Positions 26,303-35,329 of a stretch of DNA of 64,000 nucleotides are shown one piece after another (within the stretch, counting starts at the first letter, position 1; each line of letters begins with the position of its first letter). Source of the stretch: Accumulibacter sp. Lineage in GTDB: Bacteria > Pseudomonadota > Gammaproteobacteria > Burkholderiales > Rhodocyclaceae. The notes beneath the pieces were generated by a model. That model did not search any database. It was given only the letters and a program-made list of their open reading frames with translations, and was not told the origin of the DNA. The position numbers and the translations under genes are program-made. The stretch covers positions 43,323 through 107,322 of the forward strand of contig NZ_JAMTDX010000041.1 of the NCBI RefSeq assembly GCF_023806625.1, written 5' to 3'.

Positions 26303-27288
26303 TGGACGTCATCGAGGAGGCGCTGGTCTTTTGGTGCGCCGGCGAGCAGTTGCCGGGGATCATCGCCTGGCCACAAGGACTCCATCAGGCGACGCGAGGG
26401 ACCGGCGCTGCTGACGCCGATGCGGGCTTTCGTCCGTGCCTGCGCGGCGACGACGGATCGCTGTTGCCCGCTGATGCCGAGGCTCTCGGGAACGGGCGAG
26501 CGCCCGGCCGGAGCGGCGTCCTGGTCGTCGTCGGCGGTCCGCAGTACCGCGTCGGCAGCCATCGCCAGTTTCTGCTCCTCTCGCGGCGTCTCGCCTCCGC
26601 CGGCTACGCGGTGATGCGCTTCGATTACCGCGGGATGGGCGACGCGGGCGGCGCGATGCGCAGCTTCGAAGAGGTCTCGGACGACATTGCCGCGGCGATC
26701 GACGCCTTCCAGCGAGCGTGCCCGGCCGTGCGACGGATCGTTCTCTGGGGACTGTGCGATGCGGCCTCGGCGGCCCTGCTCTATGTCGAACGGACGAACG
26801 ATCCGCGCGTGGCCGGACTGGTGCTCCTCAACCCGTGGGTCCGCTCGGAGGCCAGTCTGGCGCAGACCCAGGTCAAGCACTACTACGGTCAACGCCTGCT
26901 GCAGCGCGCATTCTGGGCCAAGCTGTTCGCCGCGCGCGTCGATCTACGCCGGTCGTTGCGCGAGCTGTGGCAAACGCTGGGCGTCGCGCTGCGCAGACGA
27001 CCGGCCAGCCAGCCGGATTCCCGATCGTTCCAGGATCGCATGGCCGACGGCTGGCGCCGATTTCGCGGTGGTCTGCTGCTGATCCTCAGCGGACACGACT
27101 ACACGGCCAGAGAGTTCATCGAGTACACGACGACGAGCGCCAGCTGGGCAGGCCTCCTTGGCGAGGCGCGGCTGACCCGGATCGACCTCGCCGAGGCTGA
27201 TCACACATTCTCTTCGGCAGACCAGCGCCAGGCTGTCGAGGAGGCCACCCTGGAATGGCTCACGCAGCAAGAGGAATCGCTTTCATGA
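26302..27288 (+). CDS. hydrolase 1, exosortase A system-associated
   Basis: This 328-residue alpha/beta hydrolase resembles the TIGR03100 type, with GVLVVVGGPQYRVGSHRQF near residue 75 and MRFDYRGMGDAGG. As in hydrolase 2, the nucleophile position reads WGLCDAAS, with Cys in place of Ser. The ATG at 26302 overlaps the previous stop; a GTG directly upstream would add one residue. A possible role is acyl or thioester handling with the adjacent carrier protein. A region of about 45 residues near the N-terminus is low in similarity. Confidence 0.85.
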   Translation: MDVIEEALVFWCAGEQLPGIIAWPQGLHQATRGTGAADADAGFRPCLRGDDGSLLPADAEALGNGRAPGRSGVLVVVGGPQYRVGSHRQFLLLSRRLASAGYAVMRFDYRGMGDAGGAMRSFEEVSDDIAAAIDAFQRACPAVRRIVLWGLCDAASAALLYVERTNDPRVAGLVLLNPWVRSEASLAQTQVKHYYGQRLLQRAFWAKLFAARVDLRRSLRELWQTLGVALRRRPASQPDSRSFQDRMADGWRRFRGGLLLILSGHDYTAREFIEYTTTSASWAGLLGEARLTRIDLAEADHTFSSADQRQAVEEATLEWLTQQEESLS

Positions 27289-28475
27289 ATACGGGCAGCG
27301 CGGGCACCTATGGTTCGAGACGTTCCCGCCGGGGCAAGGCCCGTCCCGGGTCATCGCGCTGGTTCAGGCGTTATCGGTGGCTGGTCATCGGCGGCTGGCT
27401 GGTCGGATTGATTGCCGTCGGTTGGCTGCTGTTCTTCCGCTCGGAGAGGGTGGGCACGGTACCCGCTCGGCCGGCGGCCGAGGCCGATGCGCCGAAGACC
27501 AGCGACGCCGCGGCCATGCCGCCCGTCAGGTTGCCTGCCGACGATGCCGTTCACGATCGGCTCACCGAGTGGTGGTATTACAGTGGACACCTGCAGAGCG
27601 AAGCCGGCGAGCGCTACTCGTTCCATGTCGCGGCCTTCCTGCGCCAAGGAACGCTGACGCACACCGTCTTCCACGGATCGCTTCTCGACCACCAGACCGG
27701 AAAGTTGTACACCGAACAGGCGCGAACCGCGGGGAGTCCTTCCGAAGGTCTGCGCGACGGCTACGCCCTGAACTTCGGCGCCTGGCAGATGCGCGGTGAG
27801 GGCGCGCGGCACGCGGCACGAATGGAGGGCAAGGAGTTCTCGCTGAACATCGATCTCGATGATCGGTCGCCACCCGTGCTGCACCAGGCGCCGGCTACGC
27901 CGGTCGTTGGCCTGCTCGATTTCAGGGCTGCCGGGAAGAGCTACTATACGTCCCGCCCGCGGATGTCGGCGGCGGGCACGCTGACCATCGCCGGGGTCAG
28001 CAAGGCGGTCCGCGGCGACGTCTGGTTCGACCACCAGTGGGGTGACTTCGAGGCTGCGCAGTTGCGCTGGAACTGGTTCGCCCTGCAGCTTGCCGACGGC
28101 GCCGACGTGATGATCTTCGAACTGTCCGATCGTCAGGGAACCCCGGTGCTGCGAATGGGCACCTATGCGCGGGAGGGAAGGGTCTACGCGCTCGGTGCAG
28201 CGGACATCGAAGCCCGTTCGCAGGCGACCTGGAAGAGTTCGGCTTCGGGGATCGTCTATCCGGTCAGCTGGACGATCAGCATCCCTTCGCGGGAGCTCAA
28301 GCTGAAGATCGAACCGGTACTCCGGGCGAGCGAGTTCGACGCCCGGACGACGACGCTGAACGTCTACTGGGAAGGCGCCGTCAAGGTCAGTGGCTCGCAG
28401 AGCGGTGTCGGCTTCATGGAACTCAGCGGCTACGATCCGCCGCGCGATTCGGCGGCGGCGGGCCGCAACTCCTGA
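27285..28475 (+). CDS. membrane-anchored lipocalin-like protein (CrtC N-terminal/AttH family)
   Basis: This 396-residue protein has an Arg-rich N-terminus and one transmembrane helix (about 28-48), so the bulk is periplasmic. The domain shows the family hallmarks HDRLTEWWYYSGHL, SFHVAAFLR, DVWFDHQWGDF and WNWFALQLADGADVMIFEL of the CrtC/AttH lipocalin-like fold, seen in carotenoid 1,2-hydratases and secreted or exported relatives. No carotenoid genes are nearby, so hydratase activity is not assumed. The start overlaps the previous stop (ATGA), placing it in the ACP-hydrolase operon. Confidence 0.83.
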   Translation: MNTGSAGTYGSRRSRRGKARPGSSRWFRRYRWLVIGGWLVGLIAVGWLLFFRSERVGTVPARPAAEADAPKTSDAAAMPPVRLPADDAVHDRLTEWWYYSGHLQSEAGERYSFHVAAFLRQGTLTHTVFHGSLLDHQTGKLYTEQARTAGSPSEGLRDGYALNFGAWQMRGEGARHAARMEGKEFSLNIDLDDRSPPVLHQAPATPVVGLLDFRAAGKSYYTSRPRMSAAGTLTIAGVSKAVRGDVWFDHQWGDFEAAQLRWNWFALQLADGADVMIFELSDRQGTPVLRMGTYAREGRVYALGAADIEARSQATWKSSASGIVYPVSWTISIPSRELKLKIEPVLRASEFDARTTTLNVYWEGAVKVSGSQSGVGFMELSGYDPPRDSAAAGRNS

Positions 28476-28592
28476 GTCGGCTGTTTGCGCGGGCGTCTGG
28501 GTTGGATCGGGGGCAACGACCGAGACCATTCGGCAGTCCATCTCGGCCATCACGACTCCGCAGCCGGTGGCTGGGGACGCCTCAGCCCGATC

Positions 28593-28692
28593 CTGACGCC
28601 ACGGGAACTGATCGACCGCCTTGCCGCGCGGATTTCGCCGCCGCGGCGACACCGGAGTCGCTACACTGGCGTGCTGGCAGCCAATGCGGCCG
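28593..28692 (+). mobile_element. remnant of an IS91-family transposase
   Basis: The forward frame reads LTPRELIDRLAARISPPRRH and then RSRYTGVLAANA. This matches the C-terminal RLAALIPPPRRHRHRYHGVLAPN region of IS91/IS801-type (Y2) transposases that I know. Only about 33 codons remain, without the catalytic tyrosines. It lies in the 342-base gap 28476-28817 and marks the left edge of a decayed accessory island. No other gene is visible in that gap. Confidence 0.6.
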
Positions 28693-28817
28693 GCCGCTTT
28701 CAATCGTGCAACGCAGAACGTAGGATCGCTGGCAGCCGGCTGCCGCGCCAGGTCGCCGCCGCATCACCGGGCGCAAGATGTTGACCGATTCCCGGGAAAC
28801 CCCTTCGATCCCCAGCC

Positions 28818-29733
28818 ATGCCGACCAACTCCGACGAAATCCTGCGGCGCAGTCTCTTCAACGCCCTCCCGGAGAGTGCTGTCGGCGGCACCGACGTCAG
28901 CGGCTACTACGTCAGGCGGACCGATGACTCTGAAAACGATCCCGTCGCCAACCTGAAGCAGTACATCGCGTGGGACGACGAAGAGGCCGGAGCGTGCTAC
29001 CTGTTCAGCGGCTTGCGTGGCTCCGGGAAGACCACGGAACTCAACCGCCTCGTCGGCGAGCTCCGCGCGGAGGGCGCGGCAGCGTACTATATTGCGATGC
29101 CAGCGAGTACCTGAACCCCAACGATCCCCGGCTCACCCTCCCGGAACTCCTGATGGCCGCGCTGGCCGACGTCGTCTGCTCCGCCCTACCTGCATGCCGT
29201 GCTGCACGGCGTCAGCGGCGGCTTTTCCCAGTCGGTCGCCTTGCCGAACTTCGAGGTCATCAAGCGCAGTTGCCGGCGGCGGGCGCGGCGAGCGCAACCC
29301 CGACGGCCTCGCGCGCATGGTCGCCATCGTGGACAAGCGTTTCGCGGACTGGCGGCAGGCAATCACGGGAAACGTGATGGAGCACCTCGCCTGGATGTCG
29401 CGCGGCAATGTCCGGCGCTTCTTCAGGCTGGTCCGCGCCGTGGCGCGCAAGGCCGCATTGAGCCAGGTCGGGTTGCCAGTCAGCGATACCGGCTCGCCGC
29501 CCGTCCGGCTGGCCCTCGGCGAGGCGGCCCAACCGTTGCAATGGCCCACGGCTTCGGACCGCACCTGGCTCAGGCGCTTCATGGACGACAGCCCCGGTCC
29601 GGCCCAGCACATCGAGGACCTGTCCAGGGATCTGCCGACGATCATCCGGCTGTTCGACCACTCGCTGGGCCTCGATTACCAGAACGGCGAGGTCTGGTAC
29701 CAGGTGCCGGAGATCGTCCGCGCGCATGTCTGA
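28818..29733 (+). pseudogene. P-loop ATPase, frameshifted
   Basis: The frame from 28818 reads as an ATPase N-terminus with Walker A GLRGSGKTTEL and stops at 29114. Recognisable protein continues in a second frame (YCDASEYLNPNDPRLTLPELL), then a third (YLHAVLHGVSGGFSQSVALPNF), then a fourth stretch (NPDGLARMVAIVDKRFADWR onward) that ends at 29733. The first break fits a two-base expansion in TACTATATTGCG (near 29087). The original protein was probably a cytoplasmic AAA-type ATPase, the first of three genes. Sequence decay, not annotation choice, explains the breaks, because genes on both sides are intact. Confidence 0.75.
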
Positions 29734-30543
29734 CGGGGGTGGAGAACAGGACTTCGAAGCCGCCTGGGCCGAGCTCAAGTTGCTGCTGGACTGGCAGCGC
29801 GGATTCGCCATCTTTCTCGTCTTCGGCGACGACCGCCGCGTTGGCCAGCGCCTGCGCCAGCGCGTCGAGGACGCCACGCTCCTGACTACCCGCATGTTGC
29901 AGTGGGTGCGCCCGGAAACCGCCGGGCAGGCCATGGACACCGTCCTCCGGGCGGTCTTCGCCGCGGGCGACGATAGCGCTACAAGCACTGGCGCGCCCCG
30001 CAGTGGATCGAGCCGACTGCAGGCCCGGGCGACGCCGAGTGGCAAGCCGCCCGGCGGCAAACACTGGCCGCCCTCAACCAGCGGCGGGGCGTCCTGGAGC
30101 GAGACTGTCAGCGTCCGCTCTACCTGCAGTTGCCGGAAGCGATGGCCCCCGGGGTCGTCACCTGGGCGCTCGACCTGCGGAGCATTCGGGAGTACGTCGC
30201 CGTCCTGCCTGCCGCCGGGCCAGAGCCGGAGCCGGACATCGTCAAGCTTGAAAGCTTCCGCGACGACGCCGTCGCACTCGTCCGCGACGGCGACACCGCT
30301 CTCGAGGGCGGACGGATCGACCAGGCCCTGAGCGCCGCGCGAGCCGGTGTGCAACGCTTCAGGCAACGGCGCGCCGCGCTCGGAGACCCCCCGCAGGCGC
30401 TGCGCGACCTCTCGGTCAGCCTCGAGCGCCTCCTCGCCATCAACGTGGCGCTCGGCAGGGCAGCCGACGCCGACGTCGAAAAGGAGCTCAGCGAAGTGCG
30501 GGGGCGGCTTTCGACGGCTGCCGCCAATTTGCCCGCCGAGTAA
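29726..30543 (+). pseudogene. companion protein of the ATPase, frameshifted, unknown function
   Basis: The ATG at 29726 overlaps the end of the ATPase (ATGTCTGA). About 85 codons read as helical protein (AAWAELKLLLDWQRGFAIFLVFG). Near 29975-29983 the frame shifts by one base, and a second segment (YKHWRAPQWIEP, then LPEAMAPGVVTWALDLRSIREYV, then a helical tail) continues to a stop at 30543. The family is not recognised. Gene order ATPase, this protein, then TIR-nSTAND suggests one former operon. Confidence 0.6.
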
Positions 30544-31144
30544 GCGCAGCCGGGGTCGCCAGCGTCGCGAGGGACTTCTCGTGAGGTGCGAGAGAGCATC
30601 GCTGCCTTCGCCGCGCGCGGTGAGCAGAGCGGCGAGTTCCTGGATCCACGGCAGCCGGCCTTCGGTGGCCGCATGGAGACCGCGCGGGTCGCTGACCGCT
30701 CCCCCCGAGCGTGTCGGCCAGCAATTCGTGCACCGGCTGGCGATCGAGTTCCTGTACCCGGTCCCGGGGCCTTTTCCGGGCGAGCTTTTTCAGGACGAGG
30801 CGGCGGTCGCTGGCGTTGAACGGACGTTCGTCGGGCAGGCGCGTTTCGGCCACTCCTTTCGCTTCGTCCCACTTCCCTTCGATTTCCCCCAGCGGATCGC
30901 GGGGTAGAAGCCGGCTGCTCATGCCGCCTGACCGGAGCGCTCATTCTGGCGCCCCGCACGACGCCCGACAGCCGGCGCTCTGCGTACCTCAGGCATCGAG
31001 GGGCCGCCGGCTATGCGACGCGCCCGGAGAAGTCAACGGGAATTCCCGGTTGATGATGGACATCAAGAACGCAGATACTCGCCGAGTGCTGGCTGGATTT
31101 CCTGTGCTTCCCGTAGAGCAGACAATCGCGCGGTTGCCCACGGT
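30544..31144. other. decayed region between the companion gene and the TIR remnant
   Basis: There is no intact gene. On the minus strand 30922-30700 reads as plausible protein (MSSRLLPRDPLGEIEGKWDE, a basic middle, HELLADTLGG). A second frame (DPRGLHAATEGRLPWIQELA) continues it, as if one frameshifted minus-strand gene remains. I do not recognise the family. The 5' part of the TIR gene is missing here. Confidence 0.35.
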
Positions 31145-32580
31145 CCTGCCGGTACCGAGTGGGAGCACGTGCTCTACCAGAAGCTGCGCATGTGCCGCGG
31201 CGTGGTCGCGCTTTGCAGCCTGCACTGGATCGAGTCGCCCTGGTGCGTGGCCGAGGCGATGATGGCGCGCGAGCGCGGCAAGCCGGTGTTCCTGCTCGCC
31301 GCGGAAGGTTCGAGCGTCCCGAATTTCCTCAAGGACTTGCCGTTCATCCCCTTGAGCGGGCTCCCCCGCAGCAGGTCCTCGAGCGGCTGTTGCGCGGTCT
31401 GCGCGAGGCGGGAATCGCGGGCGACTCCCCGCTGCCGGAGCGGCCTTATCCCGGGCTCGATCCCTTCACCACGAACGATGCGGCAATCTTCTTCGGCCGC
31501 GACGCCGACATCGCGGGCGTGCGGGCACGCCTGCAGCAGCGCCTCGGCAATAGCGCCAGGGGCTTCATCGTGGTGTTCGGTGCTTCGGGCTGCGGCAAGT
31601 CCTCGTTGGCGCGGGCCGGCGTTCTGCCGCGCCTCGACCACGAGTGGGTGATCGCCGGGCCGATCACCGGCGCCGAGGGCCTGGACGGTCTGGTTCGAGC
31701 GCTCGGTGATCTGCTCGGCCGAGCCCCGAGCGATCCAGGACAAAGCCTCGGCGCATCCCACGACATCTACGACCGACGGCAAGGCCCCGCGTGGCTACCG
31801 CGCGATCTCGCCAACGACGTCAACGGGAAGCAAAGCCCTGCCTCGACGAGTGCTGCTGGTACTCGACCAGCTCGAAGAGGTCTTCGGGACCGCGGAGGGC
31901 TCTGAAGCTCGTGCGCTGTTGAAGCTGCTGCTCGTCGCCGCGACAAGCGACGGCAGCTCGCTCGTCGTGCTCGCCACGATGCGCTTGGACTTCCTGAATC
32001 TGTTTCAGCTCTTCCCGGGCGTGCAGGAGAACTACCAAGGAATCCCCCTCGACCCGATGCCGAGCGAGCGCTTCGCCGAGGTGATCGATGGTCCCGCGAA
32101 GCGCTCCGGGCTCGACCTCGGTCAGGGTCTCAGCGAGCGGCTGGCCACGGACACGAGCTTCAACGGTGCGCTGCCCTTGCTCGCCCATACGCTGGAGAAG
32201 CTGTACGAGCGTTGCCGCGACAGTGGTCAGCTGACCGTCGAGGTCTACGAGTCGCTATTTCCGGCGGTGACGATGGTCGAAGGCGGCAAGGCCGTCGAAT
32301 ACCGTGGTGTGGCCGCATCGATCGAGCACCGCGCCGACGACATCCTGCGTCACGCGGGCTATGTCCTGAGCGGGCAGATCGAGTCCGAGGCGACGGAGCG
32401 CAAGTGGCCGTGGCCGGAGGACCGCGTGATCGACGCGGTCGGCGAGATCGGGCCCAGCGGCGTGTCGCTCGAGGATGCGGAGCACCCCGAAGTGATGCGC
32501 GCCTTTCTCGGCCCGACCGGCCGGGGAGCGCTCGATCAACTGCCCGCGCTCGGTGCGTTCGTCCCACATCTTTCCGGTCC
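31145..32580 (+). pseudogene. TIR-nSTAND NTPase, truncated and frameshifted
   Basis: Three consecutive frames hold parts of one protein. First is the second half of a TIR domain (AGTEWEHVLYQKLRMCRGVV, then IESPWCVAEAMMARERGKPVF). From about 31360 comes an nSTAND-type NTPase start (RPYPGLDPFTTNDAAIFFGR, Walker A GASGCGKSSLARAG). From about 31845 comes Walker B (RVLLVLDQLEEVF) and the helical STAND region down to about 32580. Known relatives are about 1,300-1,600 residues with a sensor repeat domain (often WD40); that C-terminal part is absent. Such proteins act in NAD-depleting or related antiviral signalling. The copy here is non-functional. Confidence 0.75.
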
Positions 32581-32689
32581 TCTTCATGGCGCGGCGCTTT
32601 CGGGTGCCGTTCCGGGCGCACCGCGATCTCGTCAATCGCGGCCGCTTTCGGAAATGCTCGCCGACCACGGTTTGCGGGCCGAGGCCTGA

Positions 32690-33153
32690 GGAGGAAGGAT
32701 GGCGCGGGTGAGTCCCATCCGCACGGACGGCCTTTTGGGGCCACGCCGTCGGGCGCATATCAAATAGGGGCGCCTCCCGGGCGATGAGCCCCGAGGCGCC
32801 CCGCCTCCTTGGGCCGGTGCTGCGCGCTGCGCGGGCAGCCCGTCGGCGGCGGCATCGCCTGCTGCCGACTGAACTGCGGCCCATGCGCCCGAAGTATCAC
32901 CGCCAAGGCCTGCGCCATCCGCTCGACGACGCCAGGCGGCAGGGTGCCGTGCCGCACCGCTCTTTCGGCAGGGCATCGAACATCGCCTCTGGCATAGCCT
33001 TGCCGACGAGGCTGGCGAGGCGCGCATCGGCGAAGTTCTCCCGCTCGTCTGTCCGTAGTGCGGCGGCGCGCGGCGCTTCCATGCTACACTCGCCACCGGC
33101 ATCGCAGCTTGGCGTGTCTTCGCGCTCGCGCTGAGCCCCCCGGGAGGATCTCC
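32690..33153. other. gene-poor region with a hairpin and minus-strand coding scraps
   Basis: A perfect 10-bp inverted repeat (GGGGCGCCTC at 32767-32776, GAGGCGCCCC at 32793-32802) is the clearest structure. On the minus strand two short frames read like pieces of one protein: NFADARLASLVGKAMPEAMF (about 33045-32985), then GTLPPGVVERMAQALAVILR (about 32950-32890). I cannot assign a family. No intact gene is visible. Confidence 0.35.
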
Positions 33154-33343
33154 ATGGCCGTCCTGCAGTTTCGTGTGCCCGTGGCGTTGGGTGCTTTCGC
33201 GCTCGTCCTGGCGACGGTCAACGCGCCGATGTTCAGCAGCAATCGACCGGTCCGCAACGAACTCGCCGCGCGAGCTGCTCGCCTCGCGCGGGGTCACCTT
33301 GAGCGCCGCACCGTCGTCTGCTGCGAAGAGGCCAGCGGGATGA
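33154..33343 (+). pseudogene. small exported or membrane protein, one frameshift
   Basis: The ATG at 33154 has a good GGGAGG ribosome-binding site. It starts MAVLQFRVPVALGAFALVLA, a signal-anchor type helix, and continues to about SSNRPV. A frame change near 33255-33275 then gives RELLASRGVTLSAAPSSAAK and a stop at 33341-33343. That stop overlaps the ATG of the next broken gene (ATGA), so these were two co-translated genes. The family is not recognised. Confidence 0.5.
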
Positions 33344-33653
33344 GCGAGGAGAAGCAGGCGAGGAGACGCAGAGCAGTCCTTTCGTCCGCTTGCTGCCGGT
33401 CGCCATCGCCATTCTCGTCTGGTTCGGCCTTCAGGCGAGTCAGCCGGTTCAGGAAAGCCACACGTAGGCCATCCTGCACGGCAATCTGCAGGCGACGCAC
33501 GCGAACTCATAGAAGCTGCTCGGGCAACTCGACGCACTCGCTGCCGGCACGCAGAAACTCGCCAATGCCGGCAACAGGAACGCCCGGAGCGTGGTCGGAG
33601 CGCTCCAGCAGCGCGGGATCGCGGTCAATCCGGATGCGCCGAACGCGCAGTAG
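33340..33653 (+). pseudogene. small membrane protein with two in-frame stops
   Basis: The ATG at 33340 (MSEEKQ) leads, after a frame change near 33370, into a convincing protein: SSPFVRLLPVAIAILVWFGL (a transmembrane helix), then a coiled-coil-like tail (QLDALAAGTQKLANAGNRNA) ending VNPDAPNAQ at 33651-33653. Two in-frame TAG codons interrupt it at 33465-33467 and 33510-33512, 15 codons apart. The product is an inactivated bitopic membrane protein of about 100 residues. Confidence 0.55.
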
Positions 33654-33771
33654 CTGAGCCAGCGATCGATCTGCAGCATGGCCGCCGGGTTCAGGCTGGC
33701 GTCGCGATCCGCTTACTGTCGCGCGCAGCAGGCATCTGGCCTGGTCACGGTCTGAGTGCATCGACGAGAAC

Positions 33772-35310
33772 ATGAACCTCCTCAGGACCCTCGCGACAGT
33801 CAGCAGCATGACCCTGCTGTCGAGGATTCTCGGCTTCGTCCGCGACTTCGTGATCGCCCGCTCCTTCGGCGCAGGATTGCTCACCGACGCGTTCTTCGTC
33901 GCTTTCAAGCTCCCGAACCTGTTGCGCCGCCTGTTCGCCGAGGGAGCGTTCTCCCAGGCTTTCGTTCCGGTTCTCGGCGAGTACCGCAACCGGCGATCAC
34001 CGGAAGAAACCAAGCAGCTCGTCGACCGGGTCGTCAGCCTGCTGTTCGTCGTCGTTCTCGTGGTGACCGTGCTCGGAATGATTCTGGCGCCGGCGCTGGT
34101 GTTCATCTCGGCTCCGGGGTTCATCGACGAACCCGACAAGTTCGCGCTGACCGTCAGCCTGACGCGGATCACCTTCCCCTACATTCTGTTCATGTCGCTC
34201 GTCGCGCTTGCCGGCGGCGTGCTCAACACGTGGAGCCGCTTTGCGGTGCCGGCGTTCACCCCGGTTCTGCTCAATCTGTCGTTCATCGTCATGGCGCTGT
34301 TTGCCGCGCCCTTCTTCGACCCGCCGGTGATGGCGCTCGGTTGGGCCGTGTTCATTGGTGGTGCTCTGCAACTGGGTTTCCAGGTGCCGAGTCTGCGGCG
34401 GCTCGGGATGCTTCCCCGGTTCTCGCTGAGTGTGCACGATGACGGGGTACGACGGATCTTCCGCCTGATGGCGCCAGCCCTGCTCGGCGTTTCGGTCGCG
34501 CAGGTCAGCCTGCTGTTGAATACGGTCTTCGCCTCTTTCCTCGACACTGGTAGCGTCTCGTGGCTCTACTACGCCGACCGGCTGATGGAATTCCCGTCGG
34601 GAATGCTCGGCGCGGCTCTCGGAACGATCCTTCTGCCCTCGCTGGCCAGGTGCCACGCCGCCGAGCGGCACGATGACTACTCGCGCCTGCTCGACTGGGG
34701 GCTGCGCCTGAGTTTTCTGCTTGCCGCACCGGCCGCCGTGGCGCTGGCCATTCTCGCCGTGCCGCTGATCAGCACGCTTTTCTTTCACGGTGCCTTTGCG
34801 GCGTCGGATGTGTTGCGCACCCGCGAGGCGCTGGTCGCCTACAGCGTCGGTCTCGTCGGACTGATCCTCGTCAAGGTTCTCGCGCCGGGTTTCTACGCCC
34901 GCCAGAACGTTCGCACACCGGTGCGGATCGCGATCCTGACGCTCGTCGCCACCCAGCTGTTCAACCTGCTGCTGATCGGCTGGCTCGAGCACGCCGGCCT
35001 GGCACTGGCGATCGGGTTGGCAGCGACTCTCAACGCCGCGCTGCTCTTTCGCGGCCTGCGGGCACGCGGGATCTATCGGCCGCAGCCTGGTTGGCCCGGC
35101 TTCTACGCGAGGCTGGCGATCGCGCTCGGTGTCCTCGCTGCGGTGCTCGTGGTCACCGCGGGTGAGACCAGCAGCTGGCTGACCTGGGGCCTCACCGAGC
35201 GGCTGCTGCGCCTCTGCGTCGTGGTGGCCTGCGGAGCCGTTGCCTATTTCGCTACACTATGGATTGCCGGATTCCGGCTCCGCGACTTGAGGCGCAGCGC
35301 GGCCGATTGA
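33772..35310 (+). CDS. murJ: lipid II flippase MurJ
   Basis: This essential inner-membrane MOP-family flippase exports lipid II for peptidoglycan synthesis. It has 512 residues, about 14 hydrophobic segments, and the signature N-terminus (TVSSMTLLSRILGFVRDFVIARSFG, DAFFVAFKLPNLLRRLFAEGAFSQAFVPVL) with the conserved arginines of the central cavity. It is intact, which contrasts with the decayed genes immediately upstream and marks the right edge of the island. Confidence 0.96.
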   Translation: MNLLRTLATVSSMTLLSRILGFVRDFVIARSFGAGLLTDAFFVAFKLPNLLRRLFAEGAFSQAFVPVLGEYRNRRSPEETKQLVDRVVSLLFVVVLVVTVLGMILAPALVFISAPGFIDEPDKFALTVSLTRITFPYILFMSLVALAGGVLNTWSRFAVPAFTPVLLNLSFIVMALFAAPFFDPPVMALGWAVFIGGALQLGFQVPSLRRLGMLPRFSLSVHDDGVRRIFRLMAPALLGVSVAQVSLLLNTVFASFLDTGSVSWLYYADRLMEFPSGMLGAALGTILLPSLARCHAAERHDDYSRLLDWGLRLSFLLAAPAAVALAILAVPLISTLFFHGAFAASDVLRTREALVAYSVGLVGLILVKVLAPGFYARQNVRTPVRIAILTLVATQLFNLLLIGWLEHAGLALAIGLAATLNAALLFRGLRARGIYRPQPGWPGFYARLAIALGVLAAVLVVTAGETSSWLTWGLTERLLRLCVVVACGAVAYFATLWIAGFRLRDLRRSAAD

Positions 35311-35329
35311 ACACTCAGGAGGATTGGCG

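Noticed and set aside
28818-33653. Treating all frameshifts in the island as sequencing error
   Set aside because: About 58 kb of flanking sequence shows no comparable break in any gene, and the island also has in-frame stops and missing domains. Real decay is the simpler explanation, though read checks would settle it.
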